A stretch of 64,000 nt of DNA from Candidatus Gastranaerophilales bacterium (GCA_944325025.1 CALUYN010000007.1:1-64000); one strand, 5' to 3'. Counted from the first letter of the stretch, positions 1 to 8,614 are shown. Notes: generated from the letters alone by a model not told the origin. A program made the numbers and translations.

Positions 1-338
1 AAGCTAAAGCAAGACAAACAGATATTAAAATGACAGCAAGAAAACTTCGCAGAGTAATCAACGAAGTTAGAGGAAAATCTGTCGTTGAAGCTCAGGATAT
101 GTTGCGTTTCATGCCTTATTTTGCGGCAAGAGTGGTTGAAAAGAACTTGAAAGCTGCTGTTGCAAATGCACAGGAAAAATACGGCGTAGGTGCTGAATCA
201 TTAAAAGTTTCAGAAATCTTCGCAGATGAAAGCGTTACATACAAAAGAGCCAGAACAAGAGCGCAAGGTCGCATGTACAAAAGACTTAAACGCACTTCTC
301 ATTTGACTTTAAAAGTAAGTGACATCACTAAAAAGTAG
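1..338 (+). CDS. rplV: 50S ribosomal protein L22 (5' partial)
   Basis: L22 lines the polypeptide exit tunnel of the large subunit. The reading frame is open from base 3, and the residues before the first ATG (base 30) already match the conserved L22 start region (AKARQTDIK then MTARKLRRVINEVRGKSV). The true start therefore lies upstream of the window and the ATG at 30 is internal. The C-terminal YKRARTRAQGRMYKRLKRTSH segment is typical of the loop that enters the tunnel. It is followed by rpsC, as in the canonical S10 operon, but a 103-base GC-rich repeat separates the two genes. Confidence 0.95.
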   Translation, partial: AKARQTDIKMTARKLRRVINEVRGKSVVEAQDMLRFMPYFAARVVEKNLKAAVANAQEKYGVGAESLKVSEIFADESVTYKRARTRAQGRMYKRLKRTSHLTLKVSDITKK

Positions 339-441
339 TAGCGCGAACGAGCTGAGGGCATACGGTGCGCGAAAGCAGCAGCGGCAGACCCGTTAAAAGC
401 GAGTGAGCAAGACGTAAATGTAAAAGATAAAGGTAAATAAA
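339..441. repeat. GC-rich intergenic repeat, family R3, copy 1
   Basis: The gap between rplV and rpsC is filled by a sequence containing GAGCTGAGGGC, then a GCG/GCA-rich stretch, then CAGACCCGTTAAAAGCGAGTGAGCA-like text. The same arrangement recurs at about 3911-3990, 4049-4105 and 6051-6140. Its GC content stands out from the AT-rich genes around it. I saw the family only in the ribosomal operon. Its function is unknown. Confidence 0.7.
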
Positions 442-1167
442 ATGGGACAGAAAACACATCCAAAAGGATTTAGAATCGGTATAATTCAACCCTGGGTAAG
501 CACATGGTTTGCTAAGGTAAAAGATTATAGCGAATTCGTTGCAGAAGATGCAAAAATCAGAAAATTTATTAAGAAAAAACTTTATACAGCAGGTATTTCT
601 AAGATATTAATCTCTAGAAAAGCTCAAAATACAACAATAACCGTTGTTACTGCAAAACCTGGTATAGTTGTAGGCAGAGGCGGTCAGGGTATTGAAGATC
701 TTAAAAAAGATGTTTCAAAATACATTGGCAAACCTGTTGTTATCAACGTTGTAGAAGTTGCAAGAATTGATGCAGATGCACAGCTTGTAGCAGAAGCAAT
801 TGCCCAACAATTAGAAAAACGTGTAGCTTTCAGACGTGCAATGAAGCAGGCAATGCAGCGCACAATGAGAGCAGGCGCTCAGGGTATTAAAGTTATGGTA
901 TCAGGACGTTTAGGCGGAGCTGAAATCGCTCGTTCAGAATGGGCAAAAGAAGGAAGAATTCCTCTTCAAACTCTTAGAGCTGACGTAGATTACGGTTTCA
1001 CTGAAGCTGATACAATTATGGGTAAAATTGGTGTTAAGGTTTGGATTTTCAAAGGTGATTTAATGCCAGGAGAAAAAGCAGACCAGAACATCAAAGCTAA
1101 AAACGGCAAAGAAGGCTCAGATAAAGGCGGCAGACGTCCAAGACGCAGAGCAGTCGAAGCTGAATAG
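442..1167 (+). CDS. rpsC: 30S ribosomal protein S3
   Basis: S3 sits at the mRNA entry channel of the small subunit. The N-terminus [14 protein letters not shown] is the standard S3 start. A type II KH domain carries its GRGGQG loop at residues 78-83, and the C-terminal domain ([22 protein letters not shown], seen from about residue 143) is intact. At 241 residues it is slightly longer than many homologues because of a basic Lys/Arg tail after residue 210. It is followed by rplP after 28 bases. Confidence 0.97.
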   Translation: MGQKTHPKGFRIGIIQPWVSTWFAKVKDYSEFVAEDAKIRKFIKKKLYTAGISKILISRKAQNTTITVVTAKPGIVVGRGGQGIEDLKKDVSKYIGKPVVINVVEVARIDADAQLVAEAIAQQLEKRVAFRRAMKQAMQRTMRAGAQGIKVMVSGRLGGAEIARSEWAKEGRIPLQTLRADVDYGFTEADTIMGKIGVKVWIFKGDLMPGEKADQNIKAKNGKEGSDKGGRRPRRRAVEAE

Positions 1168-1195
1168 TAAAGAAAAATAAATGGAGTAAATAAAA

Positions 1196-1615
1196 ATGTT
1201 ACAGCCTAAAAAAACTAAATACCGCAAAATGATGAAAGGCAGAATGAAAGGCACAGAAACCAGAGGAACACAATTGGAATTTGGCGGATATGCACTTCAA
1301 GCTGTTGAACCCGGCTGGATAACCAGCAGACAAATCGAGGCTGCACGTCGTGCAATGACTCGTGAAATCAAACGTGGCGGTAACGTTTGGATTAAAATAT
1401 TCCCAGATAAACCAATTACTGCAAAACCTGCTGAAACTCGTATGGGTTCAGGTAAAGGTAACTTGGAATACTGGGTAGCAGTTGTTAAACCGAACAGAAT
1501 TCTTTTTGAACTTGATTATTTCGACAGAAATGTTGCAGTTCACGCATTAGAATTAGCTGCTCAAAAACTGCCTATTAAAGTTAAAGTAGTAGAAAAAGCT
1601 AAGTTAGAAGCGTAA
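1196..1615 (+). CDS. rplP: 50S ribosomal protein L16
   Basis: L16 organises the A-site and central protuberance region of the large subunit. [11 protein letters not shown] is the expected N-terminus, and the [16 protein letters not shown] segment near residue 83 is the conserved core. Length (139 residues) is normal. The start follows the purine-rich site TGGAG. Order rpsC-rplP-rpmC is canonical. Confidence 0.97.
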   Translation: MLQPKKTKYRKMMKGRMKGTETRGTQLEFGGYALQAVEPGWITSRQIEAARRAMTREIKRGGNVWIKIFPDKPITAKPAETRMGSGKGNLEYWVAVVKPNRILFELDYFDRNVAVHALELAAQKLPIKVKVVEKAKLEA

Positions 1616-1644
1616 TAACGCTCAAAACTATAAGGAAAATAACG

Positions 1645-1842
1645 ATGAAACTAAATGAAATGCGCGAAAAAACAGTTGAAGAACTGCAAAGTGCAATAGT
1701 TGATTGGAAAAAAGATTTGTTTAACTACAAATTACAGCTTTCAACTCACAAATTGGAAAATACTGCATTGATTTCCAAAACAAAAAGACTTATAGCACAA
1801 GCAAAAACTGTTATAAAAGAAAAAGGAAGCGCTGCTGTATAG
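1645..1842 (+). CDS. rpmC: 50S ribosomal protein L29
   Basis: This small two-helix protein lies near the polypeptide exit site, where SRP and trigger factor dock. The 65-residue product begins [15 protein letters not shown] and has the [20 protein letters not shown] helix typical of L29. A TAAGGAAAATAACG ribosome binding region precedes the ATG. It lies between rplP and rpsQ as expected. Confidence 0.95.
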   Translation: MKLNEMREKTVEELQSAIVDWKKDLFNYKLQLSTHKLENTALISKTKRLIAQAKTVIKEKGSAAV

Positions 1843-1870
1843 CAAAAGCTTTCAAAGGAGAAAAGACAAA

Positions 1871-2116
1871 ATGCCTAAAAAAGAAAAACAAGGTGTTGTA
1901 ATAAGCAATAAAATGGACAAAACAATTGTTGTTAAAGTTGCAGATTACGAACCGCACCCGAAATACAAAAAAATCATAGAATCAAATAAACACTACAAAG
2001 CTCATGATGAAGGCAATGTTTGCAGTGAAGGCGATGTCGTAAGAATCGTTGAATCAAGACCTATTTCAGGCGGCAAACGTTGGACTTTAGCTGAAGTAGT
2101 TGAGAAAGCACGTTAA
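1871..2116 (+). CDS. rpsQ: 30S ribosomal protein S17
   Basis: S17 is a primary 16S rRNA binding protein with an OB fold. The product (81 residues) shows the diagnostic [16 protein letters not shown] opening, the HPKYKKII segment and the ISGGKRW ending region. A strong AAAGGAG site precedes the start. It is separated from rplN by about 150 bases that include a REP-like palindrome. Confidence 0.96.
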   Translation: MPKKEKQGVVISNKMDKTIVVKVADYEPHPKYKKIIESNKHYKAHDEGNVCSEGDVVRIVESRPISGGKRWTLAEVVEKAR

Positions 2117-2150
2117 TTCTTAATAAGCGTCAGCGAATTTAGAAGTAACG

Positions 2151-2172
2151 TGTCCTGAACTTGTTTCAGGAG
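2151..2172. repeat. REP-like palindrome (family R1)
   Basis: TCCTGAACTTGTTTCAGGA is a short imperfect palindrome between rpsQ and rplN. The same motif, often as a pair, occurs near 2678, 6222, 18877, 32899, 46695 and 62051. In this window the family lies between genes, apart from one copy inside a pilin leader. Confidence 0.7.
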
Positions 2173-2270
2173 CTCCGGAACTTTGTTTCGGCAAGCATTC
2201 AGACATCATTATATAAACTAATGCGCTGTCAACCAAGTAAAACATTCTTTAAACATAAAGGAAAAGAACA

Positions 2271-2639
2271 ATGATACAACAAGAAACAAGACTAGAAGTA
2301 GCAGATAACACAGGTGCAAAAGAACTTTTATGCATTCGTGTAATGGGAAGTTCTAACAAAAAATTTGCGGCAGTTGGTGATGAAATCGTAGCTGCTGTAA
2401 AAGATGCTAACCCGAATATGCCTGTAAAAAAATCTGAAGTTGTTAGAGCTGTTGTAGTTAGAACTAAAGCTGATATCAAACGTGCAGACGGATCTGTTAT
2501 CAGATTTGATGAAAACGCAGCAGTAATTATCAACAAAGACGGCAACCCGAGAGGAACACGTGTTTTCGGACCTGTTGCCCGTGAATTAAGGGACAAAGGA
2601 TATATGAAAATAGTTTCTTTGGCTCCGGAAGTTATATAG
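2271..2639 (+). CDS. rplN: 50S ribosomal protein L14
   Basis: L14 contacts 16S rRNA across the subunit interface. The 122-residue product has the expected [19 protein letters not shown] start and ends with [20 protein letters not shown] good AAAGGAAAAGAACA site precedes the ATG. Canonical neighbours rpsQ and rplX flank it, again with repeats in the spacers. A long open frame on the other strand here is a coding shadow. Confidence 0.97.
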   Translation: MIQQETRLEVADNTGAKELLCIRVMGSSNKKFAAVGDEIVAAVKDANPNMPVKKSEVVRAVVVRTKADIKRADGSVIRFDENAAVIINKDGNPRGTRVFGPVARELRDKGYMKIVSLAPEVI

Positions 2640-2677
2640 TTCTTGGCGAGCGCAAGGCGAGCCTTAGAAATATATAA

Positions 2678-2697
2678 CCCTGAACTTGTTTCAGGGT
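2678..2697. repeat. REP-like palindrome (family R1)
   Basis: CCCTGAACTTGTTTCAGGG lies between rplN and rplX. It has the same loop as the copy near 2151 with altered outer pairs, so the stem has been kept by compensating changes. Confidence 0.65.
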
Positions 2698-2731
2698 CAC
2701 TAAGAAAATTAAAAACAAAAGGAATACAGAA

Positions 2732-3067
2732 ATGACAAAGAAAAAATTGCATGTAAAAAATACTGACAGAGTAATGATTATTGCAGGCAAGGATAAAGGA
2801 AAAGCCGGAAACATTAAAAAAGTAAATGTTTCTGAAGGCACTGTTACTGTTGAAGGTTTGAATATGGTAACTAAAGCTCAAAAACCTCAACCAATGGCAG
2901 GTATCCAAGGCGGTTTAATCAAAATTGAAGCACCTGTTGACGCTTCAAACGTTATGGTTGTCTGCCCTGCTTGCGACAAACCGACAAGGATCAAACACGA
3001 AGTCGTTGACGGCAAAAAAGTTCGTGTTTGTAAAAAATGTGGTGAACAATTAGATGCTAAATTATAA
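2732..3067 (+). CDS. rplX: 50S ribosomal protein L24
   Basis: L24 is an assembly initiator protein with a KOW motif (IIAGKDKGKAGNIKKV) near residues 17-32. The C-terminal part has two CxxC pairs (CPAC and CKKC), forming a zinc-ribbon-like tail found in many bacterial L24 proteins. Length is 111 residues. The neighbours are rplN and rplE in canonical order. Confidence 0.96.
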   Translation: MTKKKLHVKNTDRVMIIAGKDKGKAGNIKKVNVSEGTVTVEGLNMVTKAQKPQPMAGIQGGLIKIEAPVDASNVMVVCPACDKPTRIKHEVVDGKKVRVCKKCGEQLDAKL

Positions 3068-3112
3068 TTTGTGTTATGATTTTAGTATCGCAGAATTAAG
3101 GAAATAACGAAA

Positions 3113-3670
3113 ATGACAACTAAAACTAAAAGTTTAAAAGCAAAGTACCAAGAAGAAATTATTCCTGCATTAAAGGAAAAATTTGGATATAAAAATATCA
3201 ATCAAGTTCCAAAACTTCATAAAATAGTTTTGAATATGGGTGTTGGCGAAGCTTCTCACAACTCTAAAATTGCAGAAGCTATCGAAGCTCAATTGACAAA
3301 AATTGCAGGTCAAAAATGCGTAGTTACTAAAGCTAAAAAATCTATCGCATCTTATAAGTTAAGAGAAGGAATGCCTGTTGGTGCAATGGTTACATTGCGC
3401 GGTGAAAGAATGTATGACTTCTTGCAAAAACTTATTTGTGTAGTGCTTCCACGTATCCGTGACTTCAGAGGTGTATCTCCAAAGAGTTTTGACGGCCGCG
3501 GAAACTATACTTTAGGCTTAAAAGAACAAGCATTATTCCCTGAAATCACTTATGAAGAAGTTGATTTAGTAAAAGGTATGAACGTATCAGTAATTACAAC
3601 TGCTGAAACTGATGATGAAGCAAGAGAATTATTGAGATTACTTGGAATGCCTTTCAAAGGACTAAAATAG
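3113..3670 (+). CDS. rplE: 50S ribosomal protein L5
   Basis: L5 binds 5S rRNA in the central protuberance. The 185-residue product contains the family signature [11 protein letters not shown] near residue 37 and the ending [19 protein letters not shown]. The start follows AAGGAAATAACGAAA. It is 45 bases after rplX and 33 bases before rpsN. Confidence 0.97.
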   Translation: MTTKTKSLKAKYQEEIIPALKEKFGYKNINQVPKLHKIVLNMGVGEASHNSKIAEAIEAQLTKIAGQKCVVTKAKKSIASYKLREGMPVGAMVTLRGERMYDFLQKLICVVLPRIRDFRGVSPKSFDGRGNYTLGLKEQALFPEITYEEVDLVKGMNVSVITTAETDDEARELLRLLGMPFKGLK

Positions 3671-3703
3671 ATAACAATAAATTAAACATAAAAGGAGAAA
3701 TTC

Positions 3704-3910
3704 ATGGCTAAAAAAGCGATGATAAACAAAGAATTAAGACGCGAAAAACTTGTTGCAGCAGGTAAATACCCTGCAGTAAGACTTCATAACAGATGCAGCA
3801 TCTGCGGCAGACCTCACGGTTATCACAGAGATTTCGGTCTTTGCAGAATTTGTTTAAGAAAAATGGCTCACGAAGGCTTACTTCCGGGCGTTACAAAAGC
3901 AAGCTGGTAA
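3704..3910 (+). CDS. rpsN: 30S ribosomal protein S14, zinc-binding type
   Basis: S14 belongs to the head of the small subunit. The four cysteines C31, C34, C47 and C50 (CSIC and CRIC) define the zinc-binding form, and the product ends with the family-typical GVTKASW. At 68 residues it is a little longer than the usual 61-residue zinc type through a few extra N-terminal residues. An AAAGGAG site precedes the start. A repeat block and a terminator-like hairpin follow. Confidence 0.96.
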   Translation: MAKKAMINKELRREKLVAAGKYPAVRLHNRCSICGRPHGYHRDFGLCRICLRKMAHEGLLPGVTKASW

Positions 3911-4110
3911 CGCGAGTGAGCTGAGGGCGAAACGACGACGCGAAGGCGGCGGCGTTGTAGACCCGTTAAACGCGAACGAGCAAGAAGGAACGTAGCCGCT
4001 CCACCCGCCAATTGGGCTGTCACTAAAGAAGTACAGGCATAGAAAGGTGAAGTGAGCTGAGGGCGAAACAGCGACGCGAAGGCGGCGGTAGTGCAGACCC
4101 GTAAATTTTA
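3911..4110. repeat. Repeat block: two R3 copies around one R2 copy
   Basis: Downstream of rpsN lie two copies of the GTGAGCTGAGGGCGAAAC family (R3), at about 3911-3990 and 4049-4105. Between them is one copy of the GTAGCCGCTCCACCCGCCA family (R2), at about 3990-4030. R3 copies end in GCAGACCCGT or GTAGACCCGTT. No gene is visible here. Confidence 0.7.
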
Positions 4111-4127
4111 AATCAATAAAAACCAAA

Positions 4128-4151
4128 GGACCGAGGGATGCGGTCTTTTTT
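4128..4151 (+). terminator. Terminator-like hairpin inside the ribosomal operon
   Basis: A GACCG stem, a 7-base loop AGGGATG and a CGGTC stem are followed by six T residues. Outer AAAAACCAAA and TTGGTTTTT arms can extend the pairing. It lies between rpsN and rpsH, so it may attenuate the distal genes or split the operon into two transcripts. Confidence 0.6.
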
Positions 4152-4333
4152 GGTTTTTGTAAACAAAATTAAAAATAATATTGTAAATTAAATATTTTCA
4201 TGATAATTTATTCATACAGTTCCAGACTGCTGAAATACGTTTCGATATGAAGCAGCAATTAATTCAGCAAGTGGTGTAATAGTTAAAATAAGGATACTGC
4301 CTTTAACTGGAGGTAAGTCCGGAGGTATTTTAA
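4152..4333 (+). promoter_or_regulatory. rpsH leader region
   Basis: This 180-base AT-rich stretch contains no gene. It ends with two purine-rich sites, CTGGAGGTAAG and GGAGG; the second is 8 bases before the rpsH ATG. Following a terminator-like hairpin, it is the natural place for a new promoter or a ribosomal-protein-binding leader. I see no confident promoter boxes. Confidence 0.35.
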
Positions 4334-4732
4334 ATGTCAATGACAGATCCTATAGCAGATATGCTAACAAGAATCAGAAACGCTAATCAGGTTTCACACC
4401 CGTCAGTTTCTATGCCGTCTTCTAAATTGAAAGTTCAATTAGCTAAATTGCTTAAAGAAGAAGGTTTCATCACTGACTACAGCGTAAAAGATGAAGGTAA
4501 ATTCAAAGTTTTGGAAATCGTTTTGAAATACGACGCTAAAAACAAACCTATCATTACGAAATTAGAAAGAATTTCTAAACCGGGTTTAAGAAACTACAGC
4601 AAAGCTAAAAATCTTCCTAAAGTATTAGGCGGAATGGGTATTGCTATTGTTTCTACAAGCAAAGGGCTTTTAACAGACAGAAAAGCTCGTAAAGAAAACA
4701 TCGGCGGAGAAGTTCTCTGCTACGTTTACTAA
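4334..4732 (+). CDS. rpsH: 30S ribosomal protein S8
   Basis: S8 binds helix 21 of 16S rRNA and in many bacteria represses its own operon. The product (132 residues) begins [18 protein letters not shown] and keeps the C-terminal [18 protein letters not shown] and GGEVLCYVY motifs. A second ATG two codons in is possible, but the GGAGG site at 4321-4325 spaces best with 4334. It is preceded by a hairpin and a long leader, unlike its neighbours. Confidence 0.96.
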   Translation: MSMTDPIADMLTRIRNANQVSHPSVSMPSSKLKVQLAKLLKEEGFITDYSVKDEGKFKVLEIVLKYDAKNKPIITKLERISKPGLRNYSKAKNLPKVLGGMGIAIVSTSKGLLTDRKARKENIGGEVLCYVY

Positions 4733-4890
4733 TCAGAGGTACAGAAGAACAGATGGCAAGAGGTCATGGCATTATCATTAAACAGCCTGCCTTCCTGACA
4801 TCCGGACTTCCGAGCTTCTAAAATTCTGTTCACAATTGGTAGAAAAGGACAGAAAAAGTACACAATATATACCTAAAGGAGAAAATTAAA

Positions 4891-5430
4891 ATGTCACGTA
4901 TTGGTAAAAAACCTATCGAAATTCCGCAAGGAGTTGAAGTTAAAATAGAAGGCCATACAGTTACTGTAAAAGGCCCTCACGGAACAGAAGTTGTTGAAGT
5001 TCGTCCGGAAATAGAAGTAAAAGTTGAAGACAATCACATCTTACTTTCTAAAGTAGGTGATTCAAGAGAAACTGACGCTTTGTACGGACTTTCAAGAACT
5101 TTAGTTGCAAATGCTGTTCACGGTGTTAAAGAACAGTTTGAAAAGAAATTGGAAATCCAGGGTGTTGGTTACCGTGCTAACATGGAAGGGAAAAACTTAA
5201 ACTTGGCTTTAGGCTACTCTCATCCTGTTATTGTTGAACCGCCGGAAGGTATTACAATTTCTGTTGAAGCTAACACTAAAATCTCAGTAAAAGGCTCTAA
5301 CAAACAAACTGTAGGTGATGTTGCAGCATTCATCAGATCTAAACGCCCGCCTGAAGTTTACAAAGGAAAAGGTATTAGATATGAAGGCGAACACATTAGA
5401 CGTAAAGCCGGTAAAGCAGGTAAAAAATAG
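4891..5430 (+). CDS. rplF: 50S ribosomal protein L6
   Basis: L6 sits near the factor-binding site of the large subunit. The product begins MSRIGKKPIEIPQGV, the family hallmark, and has the second-domain signature KRPPEVYKGKGIRYEGE near residue 151. Length (179 residues) is normal. An AAAGGAG site precedes the start. A 158-base spacer without a gene separates it from rpsH. Confidence 0.97.
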   Translation: MSRIGKKPIEIPQGVEVKIEGHTVTVKGPHGTEVVEVRPEIEVKVEDNHILLSKVGDSRETDALYGLSRTLVANAVHGVKEQFEKKLEIQGVGYRANMEGKNLNLALGYSHPVIVEPPEGITISVEANTKISVKGSNKQTVGDVAAFIRSKRPPEVYKGKGIRYEGEHIRRKAGKAGKK

Positions 5431-5480
5431 GAGCGTAGCCGCTCCACCCGCCAATTAAGTTTTGCATAAACTTTTGGACG
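5428..5480. repeat. R2 repeat copy after rplF
   Basis: GAGCGTAGCCGCTCCACCC followed by GCCAATTAAGTTTTGCATAA is one copy of family R2, whose core is GTAGCCGCTCCACCCG then a short variable part and TTTTGCAYAAA. GAGCG and CGCTC can pair. Further copies lie near 3990, 5977, 6143, 18796, 39791, 44309, 52343 and, diverged, 60887. Confidence 0.7.
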
Positions 5481-5608
5481 GTAACGCTAAAAAAGGAGCG
5501 TAAAAACTCCAAGCCATATTGAAGCTTTGTATAATGCGCACATATGGAGATATTACATGTGAAGGGTGAATAGCCCGCTAAAACAGGTAAATTGAAAGGA
5601 ATAAAAAA

Positions 5609-5977
5609 ATGATTAAACAAGAAGCTAGAAAACCAAAAATTCAAAAAAGACATAGAACTATAAGAGTTAAATTGTCAGGAACGGCTGAATTTCCGAGATT
5701 GGCAGTTTACAGAAGCACAAAACACATTTACGCACAATTGATTGATGACGTAAACCATGTAACTTTAGCAGCTGCTTCTTCCAATGATAAAGATTTAAAA
5801 TCAAAATTATCACACGGCGGAAACATTGAAGCTGCAAAAGTTGTAGGTGAAGCTATCGCTCAAAAAGCTAAAAAAGCAGGCATTGAATGCGTAGTATTTG
5901 ACCGCGGAGGCTTCTTATACCATGGTCGTGTTGCTGCTTTGGCTGACGCTGCAAGAGAAGCAGGCTTGATGTTCTAG
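5609..5977 (+). CDS. rplR: 50S ribosomal protein L18
   Basis: L18 works with L5 to bind 5S rRNA. The product (122 residues) has the [18 protein letters not shown] core near residue 32 and the ending [20 protein letters not shown]. It is the last ribosomal gene here; rpsE, rpmD, rplO and secY, which normally follow, are absent. A repeat block and a large hairpin end the unit. Confidence 0.96.
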   Translation: MIKQEARKPKIQKRHRTIRVKLSGTAEFPRLAVYRSTKHIYAQLIDDVNHVTLAAASSNDKDLKSKLSHGGNIEAAKVVGEAIAQKAKKAGIECVVFDRGGFLYHGRVAALADAAREAGLMF

Positions 5978-6190
5978 GGGAGCGTAGCCGCTCCACCCGT
6001 CACTCAGGTTTTGCACAAATCTTTGAGGCTATGGCTAAAGAAAGAGCGTAGCGCGAGTGAGCTGAGGGCGACGGCTTTGCAGTGTCGACTTGCGAGAGCA
6101 AGACGAGCAGGCAAAGACTAGACCCGTTAATAGCGAACGAGTAAGAGCCGCTCCATCCGCCGCTCAGGTTTTGCATAAATCTTTGATGGC
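5977..6190. repeat. Repeat block after rplR (R2, R3, R2)
   Basis: This stretch holds an R2 copy (about 5977-6030), an R3 copy (about 6051-6140) and a second R2 copy (about 6143-6190, GAGCCGCTCCATCCGCCG then TTTTGCATAAATCTTTG). A 65-codon open frame across it consists of repeat text and is not a credible gene. Confidence 0.65.
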
Positions 6191-6204
6191 AAAAACTAAA
6201 AATT

Positions 6205-6308
6205 TAAACCACACACCATTTTGTCATCCTGAATTTATTTCAGGATCTCATAAGATTCTGAAACGAGTTCAGAATGACGTTAGATAAATGGTGTGTGGTT
6301 TATTAATA
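6205..6308 (+). terminator. Operon-end hairpin with a REP pair in its loop
   Basis: The arms TAAACCACACACCATTT (6205-6221) and AAATGGTGTGTGGTTTA (6286-6302) are perfect 17-base inverted copies. The 64 bases between them hold a paired R1 element (CATCCTGAATTTATTTCAGG and GATTCTGAAACGAGTTCAGA). The simplest reading is a transcription terminator for the ribosomal operon whose loop has received a repeat. Confidence 0.65.
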
Positions 6309-6379
6309 CTTAAAAAATAATTAATTATTTTAGGTTTTCGCATTTTTTATATTATCATATATAGTAGGAGATACTGAAT

Positions 6380-7426
6380 ATGGAATATAAAGATTACTAT
6401 GATATATTGGGTGTAAAACGTGATGCAACAGAAGCTGAAATTAAATCAGCTTACAGAAAGCTTGCACGTAAATATCACCCTGATGTAAATAAAACTAAAG
6501 AAGCTGAAAGTAAATTCAAAGATATTAATGAAGCCTATGAAGTTTTAGGCGATAAACAAAAACGTGAACGTTATGACAGCTTAGGTTCTAACTGGCAGGG
6601 CGGGCAGAGTTGGACACCTCCTCCGGGGTTTGAACAATACGGTTTTGGCGGCGGTCAAGGCGGAAATTATCAAAGTTTCAGCTTTAACGGCCAAGATTTA
6701 GGCGGGTTCTCAGACTTTTTCAGCTCTTTATTCGGTGATATGATGGGAACCGGTGCAAGAACGCAGGGAATGAATTTTGGCGGCTTTGATTTTGGCACTG
6801 CAGGGCAGCAGCAAAGAACATCCAGAAGAAGAACTCAGCAGCAGGCACCAAAAGCGGAAAATCTTGACGTTACGATGAATTTAAACGTAACAGTTAAAGA
6901 TATATTTGACCAAAAACCGATAAGCGTGAAATTTAATGAGATTGAACGATGTACAAAATGCTCCGGCAGCGGCGGCTATTGCAGCGAATGCGGCGGCACC
7001 GGATTTAAATCTGAACCGAAATCAATTAAGGTTAAACTCCCGCCGAATATTACAGAAGGACAAAAAGTAAGAATTAAGGGCGAAGGTAAATCCGATTCCT
7101 ACGGAAGAAAAGGTGATTTGTACCTTATAGTTAATATCAAAGACAAAGAATATGAAGTTAACGGCTCTGATTTAACAAAAGAAATCGAAGTCACCCCTCC
7201 TGAAGCAGTTCTCGGCACTAAAAAAGAAATTGAAACGCTTCATGGAAAAATTAGTATTAAAATTCCTCCGCGCACATCATCAGGCCAATCACTAAGGTTA
7301 AAGGAACTTGGCCTGCCTAAAAAAGGCGGAGGCTACGGCAATCTTAATGCAAAAATTAAAATTGTTATACCAAAAAATCTTACAGATAAACAAATTGAAC
7401 TTTACAAAAAAATTGCAGAGTCATAA
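6380..7426 (+). CDS. DnaJ/CbpA-type J-domain co-chaperone
   Basis: The J domain spans about residues 1-70, with the catalytic HPD at 33-35 that stimulates DnaK ATPase. A Gly/Phe-rich region covers about 75-150. Only half of the usual DnaJ zinc finger is present: two CxxC motifs, C191/C194 and C201/C204, instead of four. The C-terminal substrate-binding domain follows to residue 348. It therefore lies between full DnaJ and CbpA, which has no finger. It follows the ribosomal operon terminator with its own GTAGGAG site. No dnaK or grpE is nearby. The reduced finger may limit disulfide and holdase functions, which is inference. Confidence 0.9.
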   Translation: MEYKDYYDILGVKRDATEAEIKSAYRKLARKYHPDVNKTKEAESKFKDINEAYEVLGDKQKRERYDSLGSNWQGGQSWTPPPGFEQYGFGGGQGGNYQSFSFNGQDLGGFSDFFSSLFGDMMGTGARTQGMNFGGFDFGTAGQQQRTSRRRTQQQAPKAENLDVTMNLNVTVKDIFDQKPISVKFNEIERCTKCSGSGGYCSECGGTGFKSEPKSIKVKLPPNITEGQKVRIKGEGKSDSYGRKGDLYLIVNIKDKEYEVNGSDLTKEIEVTPPEAVLGTKKEIETLHGKISIKIPPRTSSGQSLRLKELGLPKKGGGYGNLNAKIKIVIPKNLTDKQIELYKKIAES

Positions 7427-7441
7427 AACTAAACAAAAGCA

Positions 7442-7488
7442 TTGACAATATCCCCCAAAGTATGCAAAATAATCCTAAGGGGGATATT
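7442..7488 (+). promoter_or_regulatory. gcvT promoter with 10-base inverted repeat
   Basis: TTGACA at 7442-7447 is followed after 17 bases by CAAAAT (7465-7470), a fair vegetative promoter. AATATCCCCC (7447-7456) and GGGGGATATT (7479-7488) are perfect inverted copies. The right arm contains the gcvT ribosome binding site. The arms could be an operator, or a hairpin if transcription starts further upstream. Confidence 0.5.
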
Positions 7489-7491
7489 TTT

Positions 7492-8595
7492 ATGACAAAA
7501 GAAACTTTTCTTCATGACAAACATATTGCACTCGGGGCTAAAATGGTTGATTTTGCAGGTTGGGAAATGCCTGTGCAGTACACATCAATCATAGAAGAAC
7601 ACAAAACCGTTAGGGAAAATGTGGGGCTTTTCGATGTTTCACACATGGGAGAAGTCTTTGTTTCGGGTAAGGAATCTGTAGAATTCCTTAATAAAATTGT
7701 TCCTCAGGATATTTCTAAATTAAATTATGAAAAAGCTGTTTACTGCCAACTGACAAATAAAAACGGCGGGCTAATTGATGATTTAATCATTTATAAACTA
7801 GGAATTTTAGAATACCTTGTCATTTGTAATGCTTCAAGAATTGATGAAGATTTAAACTGGATGGTCAGAAACAGTAAGGGATTTGATGTAAAAATAGATA
7901 ACCAGTCGCATAACTACTCGCTGTTAGCAGTTCAAGGGCCAAAAGCTGACGAATTGATGAGGGAATTAGGGCTTTCAACCCATCAGGAATCTTTTACAAT
8001 AAAACCTGACAAAATCGCAGGGATTAGGGTTCTTGTATCCAGGACTGGATATACAGGAGAGGACGGCTACGAAATTCTTGTTGAAAACAACTATTCTGAA
8101 TACCTTTGGGATAAAATTCTTGAAGAAGGTCAAAGTTTCGGGATAAAACCCATAGGACTCGGTGCACGGGATACATTAAGACTAGAAGCTGCACTTCATT
8201 TATACGGAAATGATTTAGATGAAAACACAACACCTGTTGAAGCAGGCTTGAGTTGGTCAATTCCGAAAGATAAAAAAGAATACTACAACGGAAAAGAGGT
8301 TATAGAAGAACAGCTTAAAAACGGCGGGGAAAAGAAGCTTGTCGGGTTAAAAATGCTTGACAAATCTATTGCACGCCACGAATATGAAGTTTACTACAAA
8401 GGCGAAAAAGCAGGAGTTGTTACAAGCGGTGCCCCTTCACCAATTTTGGGAGCTAATATCGCGTTAGCTTATGTAAAAAATAATAAAGAAATTTGCACAG
8501 GAACAATTGTTCAAGTTATGATAAGAGAAAAACTTCATGATGCAGAAGTTGTAAAAAAACCGTTTATACAAAAAAGAAATAAAGTTAAGTTATAG
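7492..8595 (+). CDS. gcvT: Glycine cleavage system T protein (aminomethyltransferase)
   Basis: GcvT transfers the methylene group from the aminomethyl-lipoyl H protein to tetrahydrofolate, releasing ammonia. The product is 367 residues. The family motifs GAKMVDFAGWEMPVQY near the start and SRTGYTGEDGYEI near residue 180 are present. I chose the ATG at 7492 because AAGGGGG lies 8 bases upstream; an in-frame ATG at 7462 lies inside the promoter region. It begins an operon gcvT-gcvH-gcvPA with spacers of 19 and 3 bases. No glycine riboswitch is visible upstream. Confidence 0.95.
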   Translation: MTKETFLHDKHIALGAKMVDFAGWEMPVQYTSIIEEHKTVRENVGLFDVSHMGEVFVSGKESVEFLNKIVPQDISKLNYEKAVYCQLTNKNGGLIDDLIIYKLGILEYLVICNASRIDEDLNWMVRNSKGFDVKIDNQSHNYSLLAVQGPKADELMRELGLSTHQESFTIKPDKIAGIRVLVSRTGYTGEDGYEILVENNYSEYLWDKILEEGQSFGIKPIGLGARDTLRLEAALHLYGNDLDENTTPVEAGLSWSIPKDKKEYYNGKEVIEEQLKNGGEKKLVGLKMLDKSIARHEYEVYYKGEKAGVVTSGAPSPILGANIALAYVKNNKEICTGTIVQVMIREKLHDAEVVKKPFIQKRNKVKL

Positions 8596-8614
8596 AAAAA
8601 TGGAGAATTAAATT

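Noticed and set aside
2249..2908. 219-codon minus-strand open frame over rplN and rplX
   Set aside because: Low-complexity shadow of two clear ribosomal genes, with no ribosome binding site.
6090..6287. 65-codon frame after rplR
   Set aside because: Composed entirely of R2, R3 and R1 repeats and ends inside the terminator hairpin.
7427..7491. Glycine riboswitch before gcvT
   Set aside because: The gap is too short and lacks the conserved aptamer core.
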